From: Actinomycetota bacterium
GTDB taxonomy: Bacteria; Actinomycetota; Actinomycetes; Propionibacteriales; Nocardioidaceae
Length of the DNA stretch: 7,240 nt
NCBI GenBank assembly: GCA_009702305.1
Contig: WLIH01000129.1
Coordinates: forward strand, 1-7,240
Direction of reading: 5' to 3'
Part shown: positions 1-5,967 of the stretch, piece by piece
How positions within the stretch are numbered: the first letter of the stretch is position 1
Layout of the letters: each line of letters begins with the position of its first letter
Program-made: the position numbers and the translations under genes
The notes under the pieces: model-generated
Databases searched by the model: none
Seen by the model: the letters and a program-made list of their open reading frames with translations, nothing else
What the model was told of the DNA's origin: nothing

Positions 1-1
1 G

Positions 2-742
2 ATGTCGGCGTACGCCGTCGGGGCCGTCGACCTGGCGGTGCCGGAGCTGGGGGAGCGCGAGCGGGCCGACGATGCGACCTTCGCCGCCTGGGACGCCGTC
101 TTCACCACGGCGCGCGACACCGTCAACCACGGCGTCCGGGCGCTCAACGGGCTCGGTCTCGACCTGCCCGAGCTGCCGCCCGGCACGCTGCACGAGCTGG
201 CCGTCGAGCCGCTGGTGGGGGACTGCGAGGTGATCCGGCAGAGCGCCGACGCCTGTCACCGGGTCGGCGATGCTCTCGCCGCTCTGGCCGAGTCGACGGC
301 GGCGGTCGCTGCGGTGACGGCGGTGCGCTGGAGCGGCCTGGCGGGATCGGCGTGCGCGGCTCGGCTCGGCGTCGACGCTCTCGCCCTGCGGGCGGCCGGG
401 GTCGTCGTGGAGCAGGGGTCCTGGGTCTTCGACGAGATCGCCGACGTCTGCGAGCGGCTCGCCCTGTCGGTGCAGCGCGCCATCGTGGCGCTGGGGCGGG
501 CGATCGAGCGTCTGGCGCGCACGGTGCTGACCAGGGTCCTCGGGCCGGCGGGGTGGGCGGCGCTGGCGGCCGAGGTCGCCCTGCGCGGTCTCGACGTCGT
601 CAGCGACATCGTCGACGACGTACGCCTGGTCGTCTCGCTGGTCGAGGAGCTGCTCACCCTGCGCGAGAGCGTCGCCGACTGGGCGGGCGCCCAGCGCGAC
701 CGGCTCGACCTGCTGGCGCACCTGCCTAGGCTGATGCCATGA
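2..742 (+). CDS. Helical WXG100-like (type VII-associated) hypothetical protein
   Basis: The product is an alanine- and leucine-rich, almost wholly alpha-helical protein of at least 246 residues with no signal peptide. I do not recognise a named family over its whole length. Residues 110-112 read W-S-G and are flanked by two long helices (about 80-108 and 113-155), the hairpin layout of WXG100/ESX proteins. A more hydrophobic helical stretch follows (about 165-225, containing ARTVLTRVLGPAGWAALAAE), and the C-terminus is charged. WXG proteins are usually about 100 residues, so this would be a longer relative in which only the middle resembles the family. The ATG lies at the second base of the window, so no ribosome binding site is visible and the true start may be further upstream. 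The DUF4031 gene begins 13 bp after the stop, which suggests one transcript. The reading frame is well supported by codon bias; the function is a guess. Confidence 0.6.
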   Translation: MSAYAVGAVDLAVPELGERERADDATFAAWDAVFTTARDTVNHGVRALNGLGLDLPELPPGTLHELAVEPLVGDCEVIRQSADACHRVGDALAALAESTAAVAAVTAVRWSGLAGSACAARLGVDALALRAAGVVVEQGSWVFDEIADVCERLALSVQRAIVALGRAIERLARTVLTRVLGPAGWAALAAEVALRGLDVVSDIVDDVRLVVSLVEELLTLRESVADWAGAQRDRLDLLAHLPRLMP

Positions 743-743
743 C

Positions 744-748
744 AGGGG
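744..748 (+). promoter_or_regulatory. Ribosome binding site of the DUF4031 gene
   Basis: AGGGG lies 7 bases before the GTG at 756, directly after the TGA of the preceding gene. It supports this GTG as the start and suggests translation from a shared message. Confidence 0.5.
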
Positions 749-755
749 CGGGCCG

Positions 756-1019
756 GTGATCCTCATCGACCCGCCCGACGTGCCCGGCCACGGTCGTTGG
801 TGGTCCCACCTGGTCAGCGACGAGTCGTATGAGGAGCTGCACGAGTTCGCCGCCGGGCTCGGGATGCCGCTGCGCGCCTTCGAGCGCGACCACTACGACG
901 TCCCCTCGGAGTGGTACGCCGACGCCGTCGCCGCCGGGGCCCACCCGGTGCCCAGCCGCGAGCTGGTCGCCCGCCTGATCGCCTCCGGCCTGCGCCGCCG
1001 CAAACCCCCAGGGGCATGA
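756..1019 (+). CDS. DUF4031 domain-containing small protein
   Basis: This 87-residue protein is essentially a single DUF4031 domain. It opens with I-L-I-D-P-P, followed by a GHGRWWSHLVSD segment, then helical EELHEFAAGLG, then FERDHYDVPSEWY, and finally PVSRELV-like VPSRELVARLIASGLRRR. The conserved D, H, W and DHYD positions look like a small folded domain with a polar pocket. DUF4031 proteins are common in actinobacteria, usually 80-100 residues, and have no established biochemical role that I know of. The start is a GTG preceded by AGGGG. The gene follows the WXG-like gene closely and is probably co-transcribed with it. It ends 3 bp before a large inverted repeat that probably terminates the transcript. 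Confidence 0.85.
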   Translation: MILIDPPDVPGHGRWWSHLVSDESYEELHEFAAGLGMPLRAFERDHYDVPSEWYADAVAAGAHPVPSRELVARLIASGLRRRKPPGA

Positions 1020-1022
1020 CAG

Positions 1023-1096
1023 GCCCGGGATAGTCCGTCACGAAATGGTCGTCCCGATCGCCGCCGGGCGACCACATCGTGACGGACTATCCGGGC
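1023..1096. repeat. Long inverted repeat / hairpin between convergent genes, probable bidirectional terminator
   Basis: Bases 1023-1051 and 1069-1096 are near-perfect reverse complements of each other. The only defects are one unpaired G (1029) and a two-base mismatch (1044-1045 against 1075-1076). The stem continues inward with CCCG/CGGG (1053-1056 and 1065-1068, with T1052 bulged) to an 8-base loop (1057-1064). It occupies most of the 83 bp between the plus-strand stop at 1019 and the minus-strand stop at 1103. No U-run follows on either side, so if it terminates transcription it is of the U-less kind often proposed in high-GC actinomycetes. It could equally be a copy of a dispersed palindromic repeat. 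Confidence 0.75.
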
Positions 1097-1102
1097 GGCG
1101 GC

Positions 1103-2410
1103 CTACTGGTCCGGCCAGAGTCGCCGGGCCCGCTTGGTCAGATCGGCGCGCAGGGTCGGCAGGTCGGCCCCGAGGAGCTGACCGTCCCGGACGACGTACT
1201 CACCGCCGACGAGCACGTGTCGCGCTCGACGCTCGGGCCCGAGGACGAGCCCGGCGAGGGGGTCGAGCACATCGGCGATGTCGTCGCCCGGCCAGACCAC
1301 CAGGTCGGCCTTCAGGCCGGGGGTGAGCGCGCCGATGTCACTGCGTCCCAGGCAGGCCGCGCCGCCGGCGGTCGCCAGCGACAGCGCGTCGATCGGCAGG
1401 AACGCCTCAGGTGACAGGTCGCGCTGCCGGGCCAGGAAGAGGGCTTGGCGCATCTCCGGCATCAGGGTGCCGATCTCGTTGGAGGCGACGCCGTCGACGC
1501 CGAGGCCGACCGGTGCGCCTGCGGCGACCAGGTCGCGCACCCGGGCGATGCCCGAGCCGAGGCGGCAGTTGGAGGAGGGGCAGTGCGCGACGCCGGTGCG
1601 CGACTCGCCGAGCCGCGCCACCTCGGCGTCGTCGAAGTGGATGCCGTGGGCGACCCACACGTCGGAGTCGATCCAGCCGAGGTCGTCGAGCAGGGCCAAC
1701 GGCCGCTTGCCGAAGCGGGCGATGCTGTCGCGCTCCTCGTCGAGCGTCTCGGCCAGGTGGGTGTGCAGACGGATGCCGAGGCGGCGGGCGAGGAGCGCCG
1801 ACTCGCGCATCAGCTCGGGCGTCACGGAGAAGGGGCTGCACGGCGCCGAGGTCACGAAGATCATCTCGCCGTCATGCAGGCGCCCGTGCACCTCCTGGGT
1901 CGAGGCCAAGATGGCGTCGAGGTCCTCGACGACGGTGTCCGGCGGCAGCCCGCCCCGGCTCTGACCGAGGTCCATCGAGCCGCGCGCGATGTGGGTGCGG
2001 ATCCCGATCCGGCGGGCGGCCGCGGCGATCGCGTCGAAGACCGAGTCGTCACCACCGGGCACGAGGTAGTGGTGGTCGGCGGCGGTCGTACAGCCGGACA
2101 GGGCGAGCTCGGCGAGTGCCACCGAGGCCGCGGCCTCGACGTCCTCGGGGCGCAGGCGGGCCCAGACGGGGTACAGCGTCTCCAGCCAGCCGAAGAGCGA
2201 GCAGTCGAAGGCCCACCCGCGCGTCAGCCACTGGTAGAAATGGTGGTGGGTGTTGACCAGGCCCGGGGTGAGCACGTCGCCGGAGCAGTCGACGACGACG
2301 TCGCCCTCCTCGGCGGGCACGCTGCCGGTCGCGACGATCAGGCCGTCGGCGATCGCGACGTCACCGGGCCACCGCGCACCGCGGAAGACGGTGCGCACGG
2401 CGGCGCTCAC
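1103..2410 (-). CDS. 8-oxoguanine deaminase (amidohydrolase superfamily)
   Basis: This 435-residue protein is a full-length amidohydrolase of the 8-oxoguanine deaminase type (8-oxoguanine to urate plus ammonia, EC 3.5.4.32), in the subgroup that also holds s-triazine and chlorohydrolase-like deaminases. Visible family features are the HxH metal ligands in NTHHHF (H55, H57), the segment LETLYPVWARL (76-86), SGCTTAADHHYLVPGG (105-120), APCSPFSVTPE (189-199), HTHLAETLDEE with H218 and E221, AHGIHF with H255, CHCPSSN-like AHCPSSN (275-281) and the catalytic aspartate in GLGVDGVASN (D306). The C-terminal strand returns to the beta-sandwich (GALTPGLKADLVVW). The HYLFPGG and CSPFSVTPE segments match what I recall of Pseudomonas aeruginosa 8-oxoguanine deaminase (PA0142). 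I chose the GTG at 2410 because it overlaps the upstream stop as GTGA and gives the normal family N-terminus; a longer reading to 2500 only adds a basic tail inside the neighbouring gene. The enzyme is cytosolic. Substrate assignment within the superfamily is likely but not proven. Confidence 0.82.
   Translation of the reverse strand: MSAAVRTVFRGARWPGDVAIADGLIVATGSVPAEEGDVVVDCSGDVLTPGLVNTHHHFYQWLTRGWAFDCSLFGWLETLYPVWARLRPEDVEAAASVALAELALSGCTTAADHHYLVPGGDDSVFDAIAAAARRIGIRTHIARGSMDLGQSRGGLPPDTVVEDLDAILASTQEVHGRLHDGEMIFVTSAPCSPFSVTPELMRESALLARRLGIRLHTHLAETLDEERDSIARFGKRPLALLDDLGWIDSDVWVAHGIHFDDAEVARLGESRTGVAHCPSSNCRLGSGIARVRDLVAAGAPVGLGVDGVASNEIGTLMPEMRQALFLARQRDLSPEAFLPIDALSLATAGGAACLGRSDIGALTPGLKADLVVWPGDDIADVLDPLAGLVLGPERRARHVLVGGEYVVRDGQLLGADLPTLRADLTKRARRLWPDQ
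2407..2410 (-). promoter_or_regulatory. GTGA stop-start overlap between HD hydrolase and deaminase
   Basis: Read on the minus strand, bases 2410-2407 are GTGA: the GTG starts the deaminase and the TGA ends the HD protein. This arrangement is the classic signature of translational coupling and decides the deaminase start. Confidence 0.75.
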
Positions 2411-3051
2411 CCGACCTGCTGCGCGTCGACCGCGAGGAGTCCGTCGAGCTCGCGCTCGAGGTTGGCCCGGGCGGCGGCCTCCCACTGCTCGCGGGCCCAC
2501 CGGGTGTGGAAGAGGGTGGTCTTCTCGCCGAGGCTCCCCAGCACGGCGGCGCGTCCCGCTCGGAAGACCTCGTCGTCGAGGTGGGCGAACTCCTGGCGCA
2601 CGGTGGCGACGTACTCGTCGTAGCGGTCGCGTGGCGCCGCGAGGATGGCGAGGTCGGCGTCGGAGAGCGCACAGCCGGCGGCGTCGCCGTCATCGGGGGT
2701 GTGCGTCTCGGTGAGTCGCACTAGACGTGCCACCTCGGCCACGACGGCAGGCTCGACGTGCCCGACCAGAGCCGACTCCGCCCAGTGGGCCGATCGCTCC
2801 TCGGCGTCACGCTCGCCGTCGTAGATCCCGTCGTGGAACCACGCCGCCAGCACCACCGCCAGCCGCGGATAGTCGGTGCCCTGCTCGGCCAGCTCGTCGA
2901 GCCGGTCGAGCACCTCGCTGAGGTGCGTGGTGTCGTGGTAGCCGCGCTCCGGATGGGCGTAGGCCTCGATCAGTTCGTCGCGCAGCGCCTCCGTCGCGGG
3001 CAGGGGCCACCGGGCCCGCAGGTCAGCGGCACTGCTCGCCGGATGATGCAT
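2407..3051 (-). CDS. HD-superfamily metal-dependent phosphohydrolase-like protein
   Basis: The 214-residue protein matches the uncharacterised predicted metal-dependent HD-superfamily hydrolases of the COG4339 type. The HD signature is spread over YHDTTHL (38-44), AAWFHDGIYD with the His-Asp pair H73-D74, the NEERSA-like AEERSA (83-88), H117 in ETHTPDD, and LSDADLAILA (129-138), which ends with the family's usual RY..Y segment. The C-terminal third (FRAGRAAVLGSL...LFHT..AREQWEAAARANLEREL) is also typical. The size fits a complete protein. The start is placed at the ATG at 3051; the frame is open for 112 codons further, but that stretch is the antisense of the isomerase gene and lacks family similarity. 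No strong ribosome binding site is seen, so a leaderless or weakly initiated message is possible. Its stop overlaps the deaminase start, so a nucleotide- or purine-related substrate is a reasonable inference. Confidence 0.8.
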   Translation of the reverse strand: MHHPASSAADLRARWPLPATEALRDELIEAYAHPERGYHDTTHLSEVLDRLDELAEQGTDYPRLAVVLAAWFHDGIYDGERDAEERSAHWAESALVGHVEPAVVAEVARLVRLTETHTPDDGDAAGCALSDADLAILAAPRDRYDEYVATVRQEFAHLDDEVFRAGRAAVLGSLGEKTTLFHTRWAREQWEAAARANLERELDGLLAVDAQQVG

Positions 3052-3072
3052 GACGCCATTCAACGCGGTCCG

Positions 3073-3102
3073 GCGACGGGGCGCCAGAGCATGCCCTATC
3101 GT
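3073..3102 (+). promoter_or_regulatory. Candidate promoter of the ketosteroid isomerase gene
   Basis: TATCGT at 3097-3102 fits the actinobacterial -10 pattern TAnnnT. A weak -35-like GCGACG lies at 3073-3078, with an 18-base spacer. A transcript would begin at about 3108-3110, directly against the operator-like palindrome. The -10 element is clear; the -35 element is weak. Confidence 0.4.
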
Positions 3103-3110
3103 CGGCGCGA

Positions 3111-3126
3111 CAGGAACACGTTCTAG
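3111..3126 (+). promoter_or_regulatory. KstR-like operator
   Basis: CAGGAACACGTTCTAG is a near palindrome: the arms CAGGAAC and GTTCTAG differ from perfect symmetry at two positions, around a central AC. It carries the AACnnGTT core (3115-3122) and final A (3125) of the published KstR motif TnnAACnnGTTnnA, with A in place of the first T. KstR is the TetR-family repressor of cholesterol and steroid catabolism genes in mycobacteria and relatives. The site sits just downstream of the proposed -10 element, where a bound repressor would block transcription. An additional GTTCT half-site follows at 3126-3130. The protein behind the gene is a steroid isomerase, which makes the match more meaningful. 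Another TetR regulator with an AACnnGTT-type site is the main alternative. Confidence 0.55.
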
Positions 3127-3133
3127 TTCTGAC

Positions 3134-3139
3134 GAGGAG
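3134..3139 (+). promoter_or_regulatory. Ribosome binding site of the ketosteroid isomerase gene
   Basis: GAGGAG lies 5 bases before the ATG at 3145. An in-frame GTG at 3139 overlaps this site and is therefore an unlikely start. Confidence 0.7.
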
Positions 3140-3144
3140 TGGGC

Positions 3145-3519
3145 ATGGCCGCCAGCAACGAGCGCATCCGCGAGGTGATCGAGCGCTACGTCGCCCTGGT
3201 CGCGACGGGCACCGCCGCCGAGATCCAGGCGTTGTACGCCGACGGCGCGACCGTGGAGGACCCCGTCGGCAGCGACGTGCTCACCACGCCGGAGCAGATC
3301 CTGGCCTTCTACGCGACCCTCGAGGGTCTCGACCAGAAGACCCGCCTCATCGAGGCGCGGATCGCCGGCGGCGAGGCGGCGTTCCACTTCGAGGTCGCGA
3401 CCAGCGCGGGCGACCTGACTTACACCCTGGCGCCGTTCGACGTGATGACCTTCGACGACGACGCCAAGATCACCTCGATGCGCGCCTTCTGGGGCGAGTC
3501 GGACATGCAGGTCGGCTGA
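3145..3519 (+). CDS. Ketosteroid delta5-isomerase-like protein (SnoaL/NTF2 fold)
   Basis: The 124-residue protein has the size and sequence pattern of bacterial ketosteroid isomerase, which moves the delta5 double bond of 3-keto-delta5-steroids to delta4. The three catalytic positions of the Comamonas and Pseudomonas enzymes are present at nearly the same numbers: Y15 (in IERYVALV, the oxyanion tyrosine), D39 (in VEDPVGS, the proton-shuttling base) and D99 (in LAPFDVMTF). The end, ITSMRAFWGESDM, matches the family's SMRALFGE segment. There is no signal peptide, so it acts in the cytosol, probably as a dimer. The gene stands alone with its own promoter and a KstR-like operator, which supports steroid induction. 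It converges with the minus-strand gene ending at 3526, leaving 6 bp and no terminator. NTF2-fold proteins are functionally diverse, but the intact active site makes isomerase activity the leading call. Confidence 0.82.
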   Translation: MAASNERIREVIERYVALVATGTAAEIQALYADGATVEDPVGSDVLTTPEQILAFYATLEGLDQKTRLIEARIAGGEAAFHFEVATSAGDLTYTLAPFDVMTFDDDAKITSMRAFWGESDMQVG

Positions 3520-3525
3520 CCTGCG

Positions 3526-4452
3526 TCAGACGCGGGTCGCCGGCAGTCGCATGGCGGCCGTGCTGGCCCGCGGATGCAGCGGCAGCAGGGGAGCACGGCG
3601 GGGGGTCCGCGGCAGCCGCACGGTGCCGACGTCCGCCAGCTGGCCCTCGCCGACGGACACCCCGCGTCGGACGGCGGTGTCGACGGCGATCCGACCCGGA
3701 CCCGAGCGGACGACGAGCGTCAGCCCGGCCGAGCGGGCCAGCGAGCCGCCGACGACGAAGGTGCCGTTGCGGTCGGTGCGGGTGCGGGCAAGCAGCAGGC
3801 CGCGGGAGTCGCGCACCTCGACGATCGCCGCCCACTCGGGCTCGCCGCCGTCGCGGTCGACGACCGTGCCGCGCAGCGCGCCGCCGACGCGCATCGGCGC
3901 CGGGGCGGGGTCCGGGGCAGGCTCGGACAGGACGAACGTGCACCAGGTCGGGCGGCCGGCGACGGTCGGCACGACCTGCGGCGTGGAGACCAGGCGGCGC
4001 CCGGCGGCGGAGACGACCAGGGGTCCGGCCGGGAGCCCGGCGAGGGTGAACTCGCCGCGGCCGTCGGTGCGGGTCTCGACGCTCACGCCGTCGGCGGACT
4101 CGGCGCGCACGGTGGCGAAGCGGGCCAGGCCGTCCGCGCGGGCGACGGTGCCCGAGATCGACGCTCCCCGCGCCAGCTCAGCCGTGGCCTCGACGGTCCA
4201 GCCGCCGCGCAGGGCGACCACGGTGCGCGTAGTCATCAGGCGACGCCGGTCGGCGACGTCGCGGTCGTCGTGGATCTCGATCGTGCAGGTCGTGTGCTCG
4301 TCGCGCTCGAGCGGCACCCGGATCAGGGTCGTGCTCTCGTGCGCGCGCTTCTCGCCGACCAGGACGCCGTCGACGTACCACCGCAGACGGAGCACGGCCG
4401 GTGCGGACCGCTCCAGCCTGAGACGGACGGTGGCACAGCTGATCGGACGCAT
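3526..4452 (-). CDS. Protein with two carboxypeptidase-regulatory-like (beta-sandwich) domains, no signal peptide
   Basis: The 308-residue protein has an N-terminal beta-rich region (about 9-62, with LRWYVDGVLVGEK and TCTIEIHDD). Two repeats of the carboxypeptidase regulatory-like or Cna-B-like fold follow: residues 99-156 (ISGTVARADG...TRTDGRGEFTLAGLPAGPLVVSA) and 193-250 (LRGTVVDRDGG...RTRTDRNGTFVVGG). They are joined by a proline-alanine linker (178-186). The last 30 residues are basic and proline-rich. No signal peptide or membrane segment is visible, which is unusual for this fold. The ATG at 4452 was chosen because a strong GGAGG stands 6 bases before it; a GTG at 4482 would add ten residues without such a site. 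It lies 140 bp downstream of a secreted protein with the same fold. Such domains usually bind proteins or carbohydrates; no enzyme motif is seen. Confidence 0.72.
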   Translation of the reverse strand: MRPISCATVRLRLERSAPAVLRLRWYVDGVLVGEKRAHESTTLIRVPLERDEHTTCTIEIHDDRDVADRRRLMTTRTVVALRGGWTVEATAELARGASISGTVARADGLARFATVRAESADGVSVETRTDGRGEFTLAGLPAGPLVVSAAGRRLVSTPQVVPTVAGRPTWCTFVLSEPAPDPAPAPMRVGGALRGTVVDRDGGEPEWAAIVEVRDSRGLLLARTRTDRNGTFVVGGSLARSAGLTLVVRSGPGRIAVDTAVRRGVSVGEGQLADVGTVRLPRTPRRAPLLPLHPRASTAAMRLPATRV

Positions 4453-4456
4453 GGCG

Positions 4457-4467
4457 CCCCTCCCCCC
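4457..4467 (-). promoter_or_regulatory. Strong ribosome binding site of the two-domain beta-sandwich gene
   Basis: On the minus strand the purine run GGGGGGAGGGG precedes the ATG at 4452, with its GGAGG core 6 bases away. It decides between this start and the in-frame GTG at 4482. Confidence 0.65.
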
Positions 4468-4500
4468 ATGGAGTGCCGGCACGCTGCCGGCCTGCTGTCG

Positions 4501-4506
4501 AACCTA
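4501..4506 (-). promoter_or_regulatory. Possible -10 element upstream of the two-domain beta-sandwich gene
   Basis: TAGGTT on the minus strand fits TAnnnT and would give a leader of about 42 bases before the ATG at 4452. No convincing -35 element stands at the usual distance, so this is weak. The octamer GGTTCGAC that overlaps it recurs at 4539-4532. Confidence 0.25.
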
Positions 4507-4592
4507 GGAGCACGCCGCGCGCGCCACGAGAGTCGAACCGGCGAAGTCTCACCCCGCAGGGGGACTACCCGCTCTGACCGAAAGGACGACCC

Positions 4593-5858
4593 TCAGGCCG
4601 CTTCGTCCGAGGGCCAGCACTGCTCGCCGTCCTGCTCGTCGGCGGGCAGATGCGGGAGCAGGACGTCGCCGACCTCGCTCTGCCGGCTCGTGACGATGTC
4701 GAACGGCGCGGTGTCGGCCACGCCGTACTTGCAGTAGTGCGTGCCCTTGCCGAGGTACGGCGAGTACGGCCCCGGCTGGGCCACGACGGTCAGGCCCTGG
4801 TCGGTGACGTACTGCCCGGCGAACTCGAACGTGCCGTCCTTGAGGCTCGTGGTCGAGCCGACCTGGTCGCCGGCCGCGTTGAACAGCAGGACCGATGCGC
4901 CCTCGAGCGGGAACGACGGGTCCTCGAGGTCGACCACGCGGCCCGTGACCCAGGCGCCGCGCTTGGTCCAGGTGAAGCTGCTGGCCAGGTCGGAGCGGCC
5001 GGCGCGCACCTTGGCGTTCTGGATGCTCGCCGTGCGAGCGAGGTAGATGCCGGTGCCGGGGGCGACCAGCCGGTAGCCGCCGGGGTAGAGGCCGGAGAAG
5101 GTGACCGAGCCGTTCTTCGCGGTCTCGGTCCAGAACTGACCGGTCGCCTTGCTGACCGCGGTGACCGCGACCCTCTTGCGCATCCGGCTGCCGTCGGCGA
5201 CGTAGAGCTGCACGAGCAGCTTGCCGGCCTTCTTGGTCAGCCGGATCGGCACGTTGACGGCGCGCCCGACCTTGAGCTTCGGCACGTAGAGGCTCTTGCC
5301 GACCCAGGTCTTGGTGCGGTCGTAGGTGAAGACGGAGTAGTTGCTGCTCGGCAGGCCGCCGATCGCGAACTGGCCTTGGCTGTTCGCCTTGGTCGGGTAG
5401 GACTGCTCGAAGGTGTTGGCTGCGACGACCTTCGCGCCGGCCGCGGGCTTGCCGCCGGCGTACACGGTGCCGGTGATGGCGGCGCCGCGCTTGAGGCGCA
5501 CGTTGCGCTGCACGGTGCGGGTGCCGAGCTTGACGGTGATGTCGGCGGGGGCGTACTTCGTCACGTCGTACGACGGGCGCTGGTCGACGAACTGCAGGTG
5601 GTAGGTGCCGGGGTTGAGCCGCAGCGAGTAGATGCCGCCGTTGACCTTGCGCTCGCCGAGGAACTTCCAGTCCTTGTCGAACCACCGCATCCGCACGTTG
5701 GGCGTGCCGCCCTGGGTGCCGGTGATCTCACCGACGACGGTGCCCTTCTGCGGGGCGGCCTCGGCGCGGGGCGCCTGGCCGAGGACCAGCACCATCGAGG
5801 CGAGCAGTCCCACGACCACGAGCAGGACCGAGCTGCGACGGGCGAGAAGGGTCGACAT
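4593..5858 (-). CDS. Secreted protein of tandem carboxypeptidase-regulatory-like domains
   Basis: The 421-residue precursor starts with a clear Sec signal peptide: basic LLARRSS, a hydrophobic core (about 11-27) and a likely cleavage site after A34 (APRAEA|AP). The mature part is made of about four beta-sandwich repeats of the CarboxypepD_reg/Cna-B-like type, at roughly 39-105, 106-180, 190-270 and 300-375. They are recognisable by ITGTVYAGGKPAAGAKV, NSQGQFAIGGLPSSNYSV, NGSVTFSGLYPGGYRLV and VTGRVVD...DGTFEFAG. Lysine-rich stretches separate them. The only two cysteines lie near the C-terminus (HYCKYG and EQCWPS) and could form one disulfide. There is no LPXTG anchor and no terminal membrane helix, so the protein is probably released or loosely wall-bound. 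The ATG at 5858 follows GGAG at a spacing of 8; a longer reading to 5918 would put 20 residues before the signal peptide. The ligand is unknown. Confidence 0.82.
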   Translation of the reverse strand: MSTLLARRSSVLLVVVGLLASMVLVLGQAPRAEAAPQKGTVVGEITGTQGGTPNVRMRWFDKDWKFLGERKVNGGIYSLRLNPGTYHLQFVDQRPSYDVTKYAPADITVKLGTRTVQRNVRLKRGAAITGTVYAGGKPAAGAKVVAANTFEQSYPTKANSQGQFAIGGLPSSNYSVFTYDRTKTWVGKSLYVPKLKVGRAVNVPIRLTKKAGKLLVQLYVADGSRMRKRVAVTAVSKATGQFWTETAKNGSVTFSGLYPGGYRLVAPGTGIYLARTASIQNAKVRAGRSDLASSFTWTKRGAWVTGRVVDLEDPSFPLEGASVLLFNAAGDQVGSTTSLKDGTFEFAGQYVTDQGLTVVAQPGPYSPYLGKGTHYCKYGVADTAPFDIVTSRQSEVGDVLLPHLPADEQDGEQCWPSDEAA

Positions 5859-5916
5859 GGTGCGATCTCCGGACGAGCGTGCGGCGGGCCCGAATGGCTG
5901 CACCGGCGGTGCTCCC

Positions 5917-5922
5917 ACTGTA
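5917..5922 (-). promoter_or_regulatory. Possible -10 element of the secreted-protein gene
   Basis: TACAGT on the minus strand fits TAnnnT and would start a transcript about 50 bases before the ATG at 5858. A TTGAGG at 5949-5944 resembles a -35 element, but the spacer of 21 bases is long. The 109 bp gap to the helicase gene leaves room for an independent promoter. Confidence 0.35.
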
Positions 5923-5967
5923 GGCAGGCCCGCCTTCAGGGCCCCTCAAGAAATCGGCAGCGTTGGA

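Noticed and set aside
2411..2500. Extended N-terminus of the deaminase starting at 2500
   Set aside because: The extra 30 residues are arginine-rich, lie entirely inside the HD gene and are absent from the family. The GTG at 2410 gives the expected N-terminus.
1278..2714. Several long plus-strand open frames across the deaminase and HD genes
   Set aside because: They are very rich in arginine, alanine and proline, as expected for frames opposite high-GC genes, and show no family motifs.
3052..3387. Extended N-terminus of the HD protein starting at 3387
   Set aside because: The added stretch is antisense to the isomerase gene and its promoter and has no resemblance to HD proteins.
4500..4565. 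tRNA-like stretch on the minus strand (GGTTCGACTC resembling a T-loop)
   Set aside because: The T-stem pairing fails at one position, no acceptor or D-arm can be folded around it, and no anticodon arm is in place.
4546..4565. Small hairpin (CCCC-GCA-GGGG with outer GTC/GAC) after the secreted-protein gene
   Set aside because: The stem is only four pairs plus three beyond an internal loop, and no U-run follows. It is too weak to call a terminator.
4549..5685. A 378-codon minus-strand frame overlapping the secreted-protein gene
   Set aside because: It is a frame-shifted reading of a convincing gene with a signal peptide. Its product is an arginine-rich shadow without domains.
5927..5943. GGCCC/GGGCC hairpin after the helicase gene as its terminator
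   Set aside because: The stem is only five pairs, lacks a U-run and overlaps the proposed promoter of the next gene.
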